Source: an uncultured Erysipelotrichaceae bacterium
Lineage (GTDB): Bacteria; Bacillota_I; Bacilli_A; RFN20; CAG-826
Assembly: GCA_902791935.1 (NCBI GenBank)
Contig: CADAXQ010000021.1
Location: forward strand, 1-33,032
Length of the DNA: 33,032 nucleotides
Reading direction: 5' to 3'
Below are positions 16,336 through 25,273 of the stretch, piece after piece. Numbering within the stretch: position 1 is the first letter of the stretch; the number at the start of each line of letters is the position of its first letter. A model generated the notes under the pieces. The model was given only the letters and a program-made list of their open reading frames with translations, had not been told where the DNA came from and did no database searches. Made by a program: the position numbers and the translations under genes.

Positions 16336-19332
16336 ATGCAGGAAGAGCGGGTTTATACGCATCGTCAATTGTTACGTGCCCTTGGTGTCGGCATTGTTTT
16401 GCTGTCGATGATATTTTTAATTTCCCCCTTTTCGACGCATATGTGGGGCATCGCTTTCCTTTTTGTCTATCTTTTCGGCCTCACTTATTATTGGTTTTTT
16501 CAACCGTTATTGATGGCCTTAGGCTTTTATTTGGTGTTCCGCCGGAACGAAGAGAAGAGCGTTTTCACTTGGCGCTTTTGTCTTGGCGTTACGCTATGCC
16601 TTCTTGGCACCTGCTTAACTTTCGGCTTCATTACGGCTGCCACCTATCAAAAAGACAATCTTTCTCTCTATGACCTCCACGGGGCAACAGGTGAGAATGG
16701 TTATGGCTTAATCGCCTCCTTTGCTACGTTTAAAGGCGTTTTTGACTTAAAAAATGGCGGCGGCATTCTTTTTAGCGCCATTGCGGACGGTATCAACCAT
16801 GCTTCAGCTGCCTTGACGTTAACGATCTGCATCGTTCTGATGGTGGCAGGCGTTATTTTCCTGTTCTACCCGTTGCTCCGCAAATTGTTCCGTTACGTTT
16901 CCGCACATGCAACTTTGTCACGGGCAAAGAAAGCGAACGACGCCGCTTTACGCTATCAAAAAGAGCAAGAAGAAAAAGAATTACAGTCTTATATGGCTCA
17001 GAATCAGCCGATTTCTAGCCAACAATCGCTGCCTTATGAAGCGACTCCTTTGCACATTCAAGAGACCGTCCAAGCAGCAACGTTAGATGAGGCGTCTGCG
17101 CCTTTGCCTTCTCGCTCCGCGACTTATCATGCTCATGCTGAATCGCCGATTCCCGAAGAAGTGCCACCAGCCTCTCCAACGATGGTTGCGCCCATGATGT
17201 CCCAAGGCGCTAGCGAATTACAGGAAGCGACTTTTGCGGCCGATACAACACCAGTGCAAAAGCAACCAGAAGTTACCATGCCAACTCCAGCGCAAACTTC
17301 TTCGTTTGAAGAGACACCGAAAGCGAAGAAACCCGCTCCGCTTTTGGGCGAAGTTGTCGTTCCTGAAGAGCCAGTAACGCCCGCCTCTACGGAACAAGCG
17401 ATGACTTATCCACAAGATAGCCCGGTTATTTTATCTGCGCCAAAGGGAGACGACCTCCAAGAAGCTTCTTTAAATGATTCTCCTGTTTTGCTCACCCCCG
17501 AGAAACCTGCCCCGACAGAATCAGTAAAGCCTACTCCGACACCAAAGGCTGCGCCAGTGGTGGAGAAGCCCATCCAAGAAGAAAAGATTCCCGTGGCTGA
17601 GCCTGTTATCGAAACTGCGAAAGAAGAACCCATCCCAGAGCCAGTTCATCCTGAACCCGCCATTGCCCCTGAAGAGCCTTTAATCAAACGCACGGATCCA
17701 AAACCAATTCCGGTGGCGCAACTCGCCGTCGAAAAACCAGCCAAAGAAGAAGAACCGGCAGAAGAACCCGTGAAAGAACAAACTCCCGAAGAGAAAATCG
17801 GTATCGCTCCTGCCAAACCGCGTCCGCGCTATCATTTCCCGCCTGTGGATTTGCTTCGCACTTATGAGCGCGATCCCGCCGTCATCGAACAAAACAAGGC
17901 AGATTGCCAAAAGAAGGCGGATATCATCAACCAATGCTTTACGGATTTAAATGCGCACGCTTCCGTTGTTGGTTTCACCATCGGGCCTTCCATCACTCGT
18001 TTTGATGTGCAACCTGACCGCACCGTTAAAGTCGATACCGTGGGGCAATATGTGCAAACGATTTCTGCCCGTTTAGGCGGCATTGCCACCCGTTTCCAGC
18101 AAACGGTCCCTGGCAAAACGACCTCAGGCTTAGAAATCCCGAACGAACGTACCACTGTCGTTTCCTTAAAAGAAATGATTGAGGCGCTTCCGCCAACCCA
18201 TGGTAAGCCCAGCTTAATGATTCCTTTCGGTGTCAATGTCGATGGCAAAGCGATTTATGGCGATTTAGCTGACTTCCCGCACATGCTTGTCGGCGGCGGC
18301 ACTGGCTCTGGCAAATCCATTTTTGCGCATGGCATCCTTGCTTCTTTGATTATGCGGAATCGCCCTGAGGACTTAAAACTCGTCTTGATTGACCCGAAAC
18401 ACGTCGAAATGACGAAGTATGATGATATTCCTCATTTGCTTTGCCCAGTGATTAACGGCGATATGAACGAAGCAAAAGTTTGCTTAGAGAAACTCATTGA
18501 CGAAATGGAAGCCCGTTTCATGCGTTTTGCTTTTGCTAAAGTCCGAGATATCGGCGCTTATAACAGCACGTATTGCCCCGAAGCGCATGCGGATCCCATG
18601 CCGTATATCGTTGTTTTTGTCGATGAATTTGCAGATTTGGTCGATACTTGCAAAGACATCTTTAAACCAGTTGGCCGGTTGGCGCAAAAAGCCCGTGCGG
18701 CTGGCATTCATTTAATCATTGCTACGCAGCGCCCTTCCGTCGACGTGATTAACGGCAACATCAAGAATAACTTGCCAGTCCGTGTTTCTTTGTCGGTCAG
18801 CCGCCCGCAAGACTCCATCACAATTCTTGGCGAAGGTGGCGCAGAGAACTTAAGAGGCCATGGCGACATGCTTGTGATTTGCCCGAGTATTAATCGTTCG
18901 GGAACACCAATCCGTTGCCAAGGCTGTATGGTGCAAGACGAAGAATTACAAGCCATTACGGATTATGTGAAAGAACAGCAAAAAGTCTCTTATGATCCTC
19001 GTTTCTTAGACTTGAAAGACCATTCGCAAGACAAAGAGATTGAGGCCGAAGAAATCCGAGCGCAAAAAGCGCAAGCGAAAGAAGACGCCAATCTTGACTT
19101 CTACGAACAAGTCAAGCGCGATGTCATGCAACGCGACTATACGTCGATTTCCCGGATTCAACGCGAATATAGCATCGGTTTTCCCCGTGCTGGCAAAATC
19201 ATGAATCGCTTGGTGCAAGAAGGCATTGTGGCACCGCCGGATAGCCAGTCTTCCGCAAAAGGTTCAAAAGTTCTTGTGCACGCCGCCCCGGAAAGCGATG
19301 GCAGTGATCGTCTTTCTGGCGATAACGATTAA
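16336..19332 (+). CDS. ftsK: DNA translocase FtsK/SpoIIIE
   Basis: FtsK pumps chromosomal DNA through the division septum. The N-terminal 180 residues hold about four to five membrane segments (for example 14-31, 38-66, 80-100 and 157-180). Residues about 200-490 are a Pro/Glu/Ala-rich linker. The motor has Walker A GGGTGSGKS (653-661) and Walker B VVFVDEF with Asp763. The C-terminal winged-helix gamma domain (about 925-985, 'YTSISRIQREYSIGFPRAGKIM') reads KOPS-type orienting sequences in this family. The ATG at 16336 is preferred to the TTG at 16330, since AGAGG (16322-16326) is then nine bases upstream. At 998 residues it is longer than SpoIIIE because of the linker. Confidence 0.95.
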   Translation: MQEERVYTHRQLLRALGVGIVLLSMIFLISPFSTHMWGIAFLFVYLFGLTYYWFFQPLLMALGFYLVFRRNEEKSVFTWRFCLGVTLCLLGTCLTFGFITAATYQKDNLSLYDLHGATGENGYGLIASFATFKGVFDLKNGGGILFSAIADGINHASAALTLTICIVLMVAGVIFLFYPLLRKLFRYVSAHATLSRAKKANDAALRYQKEQEEKELQSYMAQNQPISSQQSLPYEATPLHIQETVQAATLDEASAPLPSRSATYHAHAESPIPEEVPPASPTMVAPMMSQGASELQEATFAADTTPVQKQPEVTMPTPAQTSSFEETPKAKKPAPLLGEVVVPEEPVTPASTEQAMTYPQDSPVILSAPKGDDLQEASLNDSPVLLTPEKPAPTESVKPTPTPKAAPVVEKPIQEEKIPVAEPVIETAKEEPIPEPVHPEPAIAPEEPLIKRTDPKPIPVAQLAVEKPAKEEEPAEEPVKEQTPEEKIGIAPAKPRPRYHFPPVDLLRTYERDPAVIEQNKADCQKKADIINQCFTDLNAHASVVGFTIGPSITRFDVQPDRTVKVDTVGQYVQTISARLGGIATRFQQTVPGKTTSGLEIPNERTTVVSLKEMIEALPPTHGKPSLMIPFGVNVDGKAIYGDLADFPHMLVGGGTGSGKSIFAHGILASLIMRNRPEDLKLVLIDPKHVEMTKYDDIPHLLCPVINGDMNEAKVCLEKLIDEMEARFMRFAFAKVRDIGAYNSTYCPEAHADPMPYIVVFVDEFADLVDTCKDIFKPVGRLAQKARAAGIHLIIATQRPSVDVINGNIKNNLPVRVSLSVSRPQDSITILGEGGAENLRGHGDMLVICPSINRSGTPIRCQGCMVQDEELQAITDYVKEQQKVSYDPRFLDLKDHSQDKEIEAEEIRAQKAQAKEDANLDFYEQVKRDVMQRDYTSISRIQREYSIGFPRAGKIMNRLVQEGIVAPPDSQSSAKGSKVLVHAAPESDGSDRLSGDND

Positions 19333-19337
19333 CTCTT

Positions 19338-21449
19338 ATGAAAGATACCTTTGTCTCTGCACGCCTTGTCGCGCCGAATCAAATTCGCGTGTTGCTCGTA
19401 TCTCCCGCTTCTTGGGAGAAGGAACGTTTTTGGTTAGAAGTCGATCATCAAAGTGAAATTGCGCTTCACTCCCGGAAAATCGAAGGGGATTATCTGGATT
19501 TCACGCTTCCCTCTCCGTTGGCGCTTGGCCATTCTTATTTCGTCTATACCCCCTCTTTGGGCAATATCCCGCTTGATGTTTCCGAAGCGACGACGTTTCC
19601 TGATTTTGATGAGAATTATACCTATCATGGTCGCCTTGGACCCGAATACTCGCCTGAAGAAACCACATGGCGCGTTTGGGCCCCTTTAGCTAGTTCCGTA
19701 TCGCTAGTGGTGCATCAAAAACGGGGAAGAGAAGTGCTTTATCCCCTGCGCCGTTTTGCTCATGGAACGTGGATTTTGACTTTAAAAGGCAATTTTCTCC
19801 ATACCGCTTATCATTTCCGCGTCACGAATAATGAAGTCGTGACGGATACCTTAGATCCTTATGCAAAATCATCCCTGGCAAATTTAGGGGCCTCTGTCGT
19901 CATGGATGAGCGCAAGATTTTAGCGGAAGCTCCCCATGCTTCTTTGCCTTCTCTTTCGTTCGGCCAAATGGTTCTTTATGAGGGGAATGTTCGCGATTTA
20001 ACAGTAGACAGTTCTTCGGATATTGTGTGTAAAGGCTTGTATCTCGGTCTCACTGAAAGCGGAAGAAAGACATTCAAAGGCAATGCGTTTGGACTCGATT
20101 ACTTACGTTCTTTAGGCGTGACACACCTGCAACTTCAGCCTTTGCAAGACTTTGGCTCCGTCGATGAAATGAAGCCATTCTCGCAATATAACTGGGGTTA
20201 TGATCCAATGCAGTACTTTGTGCCAGAAGGATCTTATGCCACCAAACCGAATGACCCCGAAAGCCGCGTGCAAGAAGCGCAAGCAATGATTCGTGTCCTT
20301 CACGAAGCGGGGATCCGTGTCGTGTTAGACGTTGTTTATAACCATGTTTATCGCCCTGCGCGATTCGCGATGGCCCAATTAGTGCCAAACTATTGCTTTC
20401 GGCATACGCATGATGGCAAACTCAGTTCTTACTCGGGATGCGGCGATGATTTAGACAGCAATCGTCCGATGGTAAGACGGCTGATTGAAGATTCGGCAAA
20501 GTGGTGGATAGATGCCTATGGGGTCGATGGATTCCGTTTTGATCTCATGGGGTTAATCGATACGAAAACCATTGAAGACATCCGTCATTATGGCAAAGCA
20601 AAGAATTCCGATTTCCTTTGCTATGGAGAAGGCTGGGAAATGGCGCCAGACGGGCAAGAAAAGATGGCGAATATGGCACATGCGTCTTTATTGCCCCACG
20701 TCGGTTTTTTCAATGACCGTTTCCGCGATGCCGTGAGAGCGTATTGTGCCGGAGACTTAGGCGAAAGAGATCATTTCATTTATGCGATGCTAGGTTCTGC
20801 GAATGATTGGGCTGACCAGAAAGCGTTATTTTCTTCTGTTGCCCAATCCATTAACTATATTGAATGCCATGATAATGCCACCTATTACGACTGGCTTAGA
20901 AAACGGGGCATCACTTCCGAAGCAGAGCGGCTATCCATCGTAAAATTCGGCATGGCATCTGTGCTTTTCTCTTTTGGCATTCCCTTCCTTCATGCGGGAC
21001 AAGAATTGGGTCAAACCAAATTTGGAAATGAGAATTCTTATAACTTAGGCGACCTGGTAAACAAATTGTCAACAAAAATGCTTGACACACGGTTAGAAAT
21101 CGCGCAATATGGAGTCAGCGCCCTCCGGTTGCGGCAAAAACTTTCGTTCTTTGCCTGGCAAGACCCGAAGACATTGGCTGATCGAGTTGATATTCTCTCT
21201 TTCGGCGACGGATTACTCATTCGCGTAAAAGGCGATAATGGCCTTGATAGCGATGCAGTGGATTTCCTCTTTAACCCAACCGCGAGTGCTTTGACTTACG
21301 CTTACCCCGATGACCGCTGGATCTTATTTGATGGTGGCGGTGCATGTGACGGGGCGCGTCTATTAGGAAGGAATGTGATTATCCCGAAGCATTCGCTTCT
21401 CATCACGGCAGTACCCCCTTCGCACTGGCCGTCTTCCCACGGGAGATAA
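19338..21449 (+). CDS. pulA: Type I pullulanase (GH13 debranching enzyme)
   Basis: Cleaves alpha-1,6 branches in pullulan or glycogen-like glucans. An N-terminal carbohydrate-binding/CBM48 part (to about 190) precedes the GH13 barrel, which has the type I pullulanase signature YNWGYDP (284-290), region I DVVYNHV (about 334-340), the nucleophile Asp402 in GFRFDLM, the acid/base Glu431 in GEGW, and Asp512 in HDN. There is no signal peptide, so it acts in the cytosol. At 703 residues it has normal size. It starts five bases after the ftsK stop without a visible ribosome binding site, suggesting translational coupling; the metabolic link to ftsK is unclear. Confidence 0.93.
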   Translation: MKDTFVSARLVAPNQIRVLLVSPASWEKERFWLEVDHQSEIALHSRKIEGDYLDFTLPSPLALGHSYFVYTPSLGNIPLDVSEATTFPDFDENYTYHGRLGPEYSPEETTWRVWAPLASSVSLVVHQKRGREVLYPLRRFAHGTWILTLKGNFLHTAYHFRVTNNEVVTDTLDPYAKSSLANLGASVVMDERKILAEAPHASLPSLSFGQMVLYEGNVRDLTVDSSSDIVCKGLYLGLTESGRKTFKGNAFGLDYLRSLGVTHLQLQPLQDFGSVDEMKPFSQYNWGYDPMQYFVPEGSYATKPNDPESRVQEAQAMIRVLHEAGIRVVLDVVYNHVYRPARFAMAQLVPNYCFRHTHDGKLSSYSGCGDDLDSNRPMVRRLIEDSAKWWIDAYGVDGFRFDLMGLIDTKTIEDIRHYGKAKNSDFLCYGEGWEMAPDGQEKMANMAHASLLPHVGFFNDRFRDAVRAYCAGDLGERDHFIYAMLGSANDWADQKALFSSVAQSINYIECHDNATYYDWLRKRGITSEAERLSIVKFGMASVLFSFGIPFLHAGQELGQTKFGNENSYNLGDLVNKLSTKMLDTRLEIAQYGVSALRLRQKLSFFAWQDPKTLADRVDILSFGDGLLIRVKGDNGLDSDAVDFLFNPTASALTYAYPDDRWILFDGGGACDGARLLGRNVIIPKHSLLITAVPPSHWPSSHGR

Positions 21450-21483
21450 CTTACCTATCATAGATTGTTTGGAGGAACGAGTT

Positions 21484-21756
21484 ATGATCTCGTCTTGTTT
21501 CGTCACGGGTCGATTGGGCAAAGTCATCGACCCCACCACGCGTTATGTGGAAGTGGACCGCGTCTTACCCGATGCCTGCGGCACCTATTCCGTTGACCGC
21601 ATCCCCGTCCGCACCTATAGTGGTAAAGGTTGTCTTTTCATGGTGGCGCCAGAAGGTTCGTATATCGGATTAAAAGGACATCTGGAAACTCGTGAAGAAT
21701 TCGGCGTTTTGGTTTATTTGGAATTCGAAGAAATTTTCCCGATGAAGACCAAATAA
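21484..21756 (+). CDS. Small SSB-like OB-fold protein
   Basis: A 90-residue product (start ATG 21484, GGAGG at 21471-21475; the upstream TTG at 21469 overlaps that site and is rejected). The beginning 'MISSCFVTGRLGKVID' and the end 'GSYIGLKGHLETREEFGVLVYLEFEEIFP' resemble the first strand and the 'KGSLIAVEGRLQTR...V-A-SVQFL' part of single-stranded DNA-binding protein. The middle is shortened and the acidic C-terminal tail of SSB is missing. It could bind single-stranded DNA or RNA, or be a related OB-fold with another role. It lies between the pullulanase and plsC genes, neither of which helps with function. Confidence 0.5.
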   Translation: MISSCFVTGRLGKVIDPTTRYVEVDRVLPDACGTYSVDRIPVRTYSGKGCLFMVAPEGSYIGLKGHLETREEFGVLVYLEFEEIFPMKTK

Positions 21757-21807
21757 TTCTACGGGGTTCGCTTTTTGCCTCACGCGTTAGGATAGGAAAA
21801 GGGTATA

Positions 21808-22620
21808 ATGTGGCCTATGTGGAAGTATTTACGACTTATCTTTACTGCCGGAATCCGCATCGTATGGGATTTCCTCTTCTATATTAATCGTTATGCCCGC
21901 CATCCTGAAAAATACCCATTAGAGCTTCGTTATCGTCGGGTTCGCGCCTTGATGGTTTATGTGGTGAACTGCATGCACCCCGATTTTAAAGTTACGGGGA
22001 TTGAGCATCTTCGCGCGTTGGAGAAATCGGATACGACATTCTTATTAACCTCGAATCATCAAAGCGACATGGATCCGGTTCTTATGGTCTATTTCTCGGA
22101 GAAGCCAATTTCTTTCGTCGCGAAAGCCGAAACCCGTAAGATGCCGTTTATCGGGAAAATCGTTCGGGCCTTAGATGGGTTCTTCTTGGAACGCAATGAC
22201 TTACGGAAGTCGCTTCGCACCATCATGGATTTAAAGGACCGCCTTGCGAAAGGTGGTCTCTCTTACATGATTTATCCTGAAGGCACGCGAAATAAGCATT
22301 TGAATGAAACCATGTTGCTTCCCTATAAAGCCGGCGCCTTTAAAGCAGGCCAATTAGCCGGAGTGCCAGTGCTTCCCGTTTCCATTTGGGGCACCCAACG
22401 CTTACTTTCTCCGAAAGTGAACCATCATCGTATTCCGATTGAAGTCACGTTCTTTGAGCCGTTCTCTGCGGAGAGAATGAAGGTGGAAAAGACGGAGACG
22501 ATTGCTGAAGAAAACGAAAAATTAGTCCGTGCTCAGATTGCTATCGATCAAAAAGAAGACAAAGAGTTCTATGAGAAACGCTACGAAAAAGTCCCTTTAA
22601 GAAAGGGACCGGTTCGTTAA
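21808..22620 (+). CDS. plsC: 1-acyl-sn-glycerol-3-phosphate acyltransferase (PlsC family)
   Basis: Acylates lysophosphatidic acid to phosphatidic acid at the membrane. The 270-residue protein has an N-terminal hydrophobic segment (about 5-28), the HX4D catalytic motif NHQSDMD (about 84-90), 'GFFLERND' (about 127-134), and EGTRN (about 166-170) for phosphate binding, then 'GVPVLPVSIWG'. The start is uncertain. ATG 21808 has GGAAAAGGG four bases upstream, while the next ATG (21817) sits eight bases after TATAAT (21804-21809), as in a leaderless transcript. It converges with the RsmF-type gene, whose terminator lies inside its 3' end. Confidence 0.9.
   Translation: MWPMWKYLRLIFTAGIRIVWDFLFYINRYARHPEKYPLELRYRRVRALMVYVVNCMHPDFKVTGIEHLRALEKSDTTFLLTSNHQSDMDPVLMVYFSEKPISFVAKAETRKMPFIGKIVRALDGFFLERNDLRKSLRTIMDLKDRLAKGGLSYMIYPEGTRNKHLNETMLLPYKAGAFKAGQLAGVPVLPVSIWGTQRLLSPKVNHHRIPIEVTFFEPFSAERMKVEKTETIAEENEKLVRAQIAIDQKEDKEFYEKRYEKVPLRKGPVR
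22586..22609 (-). terminator. terminator of the RsmF-type gene, inside the plsC coding end
   Basis: GTCCCTTT (22591-22598) and AAAGGGAC (22602-22609) form a perfect 8-bp stem around a three-base loop. Read on the minus strand, it is followed by TTTTTCG (22590-22584). It lies 23 bases past the minus-strand gene's stop and within the last codons of plsC. Confidence 0.85.
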
Positions 22621-22631
22621 GGATAATTCCT

Positions 22632-23918
22632 TTATATATCGCGGCGCAATCCTTTCGGATAGTGGTTTTTCGCGATGTTCTGACTCACTTTGACATAGCC
22701 AAGGTTTTGATTGTCGTAACTCACAATGTAGAAGCCGTCTGGTTTTTCTAACGGGAACGTTTCCCCTTTGATATACGCCTTGGTTTCTTCATAAGTAATC
22801 GGGATCGAGTAAGACGGATCGAGATAATGCGTTAAGTGGTGGTCTGGAATATAGATGTTCCGCATTTCAAAGAGCTTCACCCCATAGCGGAGAATATTCA
22901 GATGGCTCGTATCAAAATGCTGACTCATCGAATAGAACTTTGAACGCATCATTTCGTTCGAACGGTTTTCCAGTCCATATTGTTTTAGGAATTGGGCATA
23001 ACGTTCGTTTTTAACGATTTCTTTCTTCGTTTTGATGAGTTTGCCAGGTTTCCGGAACAAGCCGATAAATTGGCCTTCTCCTTCGAAATGGTTCGGATGG
23101 AGACGGACCGCTTCTGGCAAATCGATGCCGCGGACAAACGAAGGATCGTCTGGCAACGCAATGAATTCAATTTCCGGATGTTTGGCTTTGAAAGCTAAGA
23201 GAACACCCTCGTCTTCTTCATACGAGAAAGAACAAGTGCTATAGGCTAAGGTTCCGCCTTCTTTTAACATGTCATAGGCCAATTCTAAGAGATCGAGTTG
23301 CCGTTTCGAGCAAGACTTCACTTTCTCAGCACGCCAATCGGCTTTTGCTTCGTCGTTCTTTCTCATCATGGCGCTTCCCGAGCACGGGGCGTCTAATAAG
23401 ATTTTGTCAAACGTATCGTGGAAGTGGATATGAGAGAACACAAAGTCATTCGAAGCAACGATAATATCGCCTCTTCCCATTCGTTCCACGTTTTGCGACA
23501 TGGCCTTGGCACGGGGATAAGAAATATCATTGGCCACAATGACGCCTTCGTCTTCCATTAAGAAGCTGGCGCCAATGGTCTTGCCACCCGGAGCGGCACA
23601 CATATCGAGAACGATGTCGTCTTTTTCGGGATGCAAGAAGTAGGCCACCATCATGGCCGAAGCATCTTCAATGGAAAAGACGCCGTCATCGTAAAGCAAA
23701 TCTTTTCCTAATTCGTATTCATCTTTGTCGTATAGAAAGGCATGCGGAACAAACGGATGGGGACGAACGTGCGGATAACGTTTGACAAATTCTTCATCGC
23801 TCATCTTCTTGGGATTTACCAAGACCGCATGTGTCGTTTTTCCGTGTTCGATCGCGTCAAGCAGGGCATCCGTCTCATTTTCGGGCAGATGCGAAAGTAA
23901 ACTAGTGCGAAAATCCAT
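22632..23918 (-). CDS. rsmF: 16S rRNA m5C methyltransferase, RsmF/NOL1-NOP2-Sun family
   Basis: SAM-dependent cytosine-C5 methyltransferase. Visible: SAM-binding CAAPGGKT (about 110-117), DAPCSGSAMMRK with the motif IV Cys (about 178-189), and YSTCSFSYEEDE with the motif VI nucleophile Cys (about 230-241). The rest of the C-terminal half fits the RsmF-specific extension plus a PUA-like domain. The 428-residue form from ATG 23918 is preferred over the GTG at 23924: TATAAT (23930-23925) ends six bases before that ATG and no ribosome binding site is present, which suggests a leaderless transcript. The exact target base cannot be known from sequence. Confidence 0.9.
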   Translation of the reverse strand: MDFRTSLLSHLPENETDALLDAIEHGKTTHAVLVNPKKMSDEEFVKRYPHVRPHPFVPHAFLYDKDEYELGKDLLYDDGVFSIEDASAMMVAYFLHPEKDDIVLDMCAAPGGKTIGASFLMEDEGVIVANDISYPRAKAMSQNVERMGRGDIIVASNDFVFSHIHFHDTFDKILLDAPCSGSAMMRKNDEAKADWRAEKVKSCSKRQLDLLELAYDMLKEGGTLAYSTCSFSYEEDEGVLLAFKAKHPEIEFIALPDDPSFVRGIDLPEAVRLHPNHFEGEGQFIGLFRKPGKLIKTKKEIVKNERYAQFLKQYGLENRSNEMMRSKFYSMSQHFDTSHLNILRYGVKLFEMRNIYIPDHHLTHYLDPSYSIPITYEETKAYIKGETFPLEKPDGFYIVSYDNQNLGYVKVSQNIAKNHYPKGLRRDI

Positions 23919-23924
23919 GGTCAC

Positions 23925-23932
23925 ATTATAAT
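23925..23932. promoter_or_regulatory. palindromic -10 element between rsmF and pdp
   Basis: ATTATAAT (23925-23932) reads TATAAT on both strands. On the minus strand it places the start exactly at the rsmF ATG (23918). On the plus strand it gives a start near 23939, 30 bases before pdp. Neither direction has a convincing -35. Confidence 0.45.
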
Positions 23933-23968
23933 TAAAATCGTAAGAAAAATACAGGGGGCATTCGCACG

Positions 23969-25273
23969 ATGAGAATGGTCGATATTATTGAAGAAAAAGT
24001 GGAAGGGAAAGCCCTATCCGACGAAGAAATCCGTTTTTTCATTGACGGTTATACCAAAGGTTCAATTCCTGACTATCAAGCCAGCGCATGGGCGATGGCT
24101 GTGCTGTTTCAAGGCATGACGCCTCACGAGATCGCTACTTTGACAGACGCCATGGAACATTCGGGCGAAACCATGGATCTTTCTGCCATCAAGGGCATCA
24201 AAGTCGACAAACATTCGACCGGTGGCGTCGGTGATAAAACGTCATTGGCGTTGGGACCATTAGTGGCCGCCTGTGGCGCAAAACTCGCCAAAATGTCTGG
24301 CCGTGGCTTAGGCCATACGGGTGGCACATTAGACAAAATGGAATCCGTTCCTGGAACGAATGTTTTCTTAACGCCTGAGCAGTTCATCGATCAAGTCAAC
24401 CGCATTGGCATTGCCATCGTGGGGCAAACCGCAGAAGTCGACCCTGCTGACAAGAAACTTTATGCGCTTCGTGATGTCACGGGAACCGTGCAATCCATCC
24501 CCTTAATCGCTTCTTCCATCATGTCGAAAAAACTAGCGTGCGGATCGAATACCATTTTGCTAGATGTGAAATTTGGTAACGGCGCCTTTATGAAAACCAT
24601 TGACGATGCGCGCGAATTAGCCAAAACCATGGTGCAAATCGGTGATGATTTAGGGCGTGATACCCGTGCCATTTTAACGGATATGAACGAACCTTTAGGA
24701 TTTGCTGTAGGCAACGCTTTAGAAGTGCAAGAGGCTATCGCGACGTTACATGGGCAAGGGCCGCGTGACTTTACGGAACTTGTCACCCAAGCCGGTGCCA
24801 TCATGCTTTGCCAAGCGAAGATCGCCACTTCTGTGGAAGCCGGTCGAAAGAAAATTCAAACGGCGATGCAAGACGGATCGGGATTTCAGAAGATGCTGGA
24901 ACTCTTTGCGGCGCAAGGTGGCGATATTTCTTATTTGGAACATCCCGAAAAATTCCCGAAAGCAGCCTATATCACGCCGATTCTTGCCCCGCGTTCTGGC
25001 TATGTGAAAGCCATTGATTCCTTAGAAATCGGCCTTTCTGCGATGCGTCTTGGCGCTGGTCGGGCTACCATGCGTGATAAAATCGATATGGCTGCCGGCA
25101 TCGTCTTGCAAAAGAAGATCGGCAACTATGTGGAACAAGGGAAGCCTTTGGCTTACGCCTACACGAACAAGACGGGCGTGGAAGAAGTGTTAACGCAGAT
25201 TCAAGCTGCCTTCACCTTAGACGAAAATAAAGTTAAAGCAGGCCCTGTTGTTCACGAAATGATTGCGTTATGA
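23969..25273 (+). CDS. pdp: Pyrimidine-nucleoside phosphorylase
   Basis: Splits uridine, deoxyuridine and thymidine into base and (deoxy)ribose-1-phosphate for salvage. The start 'MRMVDIIEEKVEGKALSDEE' and 'FFIDGYTKGSIPDYQ' match Bacillus Pdp, and KHSTGGVGDKTSLALGP (about 79-95), SGRGLGHTGGTLDK (about 110-123) and the 'K-FGNGAFMKT' segment are the phosphate and base binding signatures of the thymidine phosphorylase family. Length 434 is typical. A G-run AGGGGG lies 10 bases before the ATG. The stop overlaps the dtd start, so pdp-dtd-mnmA form one operon. Confidence 0.95.
   Translation: MRMVDIIEEKVEGKALSDEEIRFFIDGYTKGSIPDYQASAWAMAVLFQGMTPHEIATLTDAMEHSGETMDLSAIKGIKVDKHSTGGVGDKTSLALGPLVAACGAKLAKMSGRGLGHTGGTLDKMESVPGTNVFLTPEQFIDQVNRIGIAIVGQTAEVDPADKKLYALRDVTGTVQSIPLIASSIMSKKLACGSNTILLDVKFGNGAFMKTIDDARELAKTMVQIGDDLGRDTRAILTDMNEPLGFAVGNALEVQEAIATLHGQGPRDFTELVTQAGAIMLCQAKIATSVEAGRKKIQTAMQDGSGFQKMLELFAAQGGDISYLEHPEKFPKAAYITPILAPRSGYVKAIDSLEIGLSAMRLGAGRATMRDKIDMAAGIVLQKKIGNYVEQGKPLAYAYTNKTGVEEVLTQIQAAFTLDENKVKAGPVVHEMIAL

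Noticed and set aside
21469-21483. TTG start for the SSB-like gene
   Set aside because: It would put the start codon over the GGAGG ribosome binding site; the ATG at 21484 has proper spacing.
22672-22720. Possible plus-strand terminator after plsC
   Set aside because: Only a four-pair ATCC/GGAT stem is visible inside the opposite gene, too weak to call.
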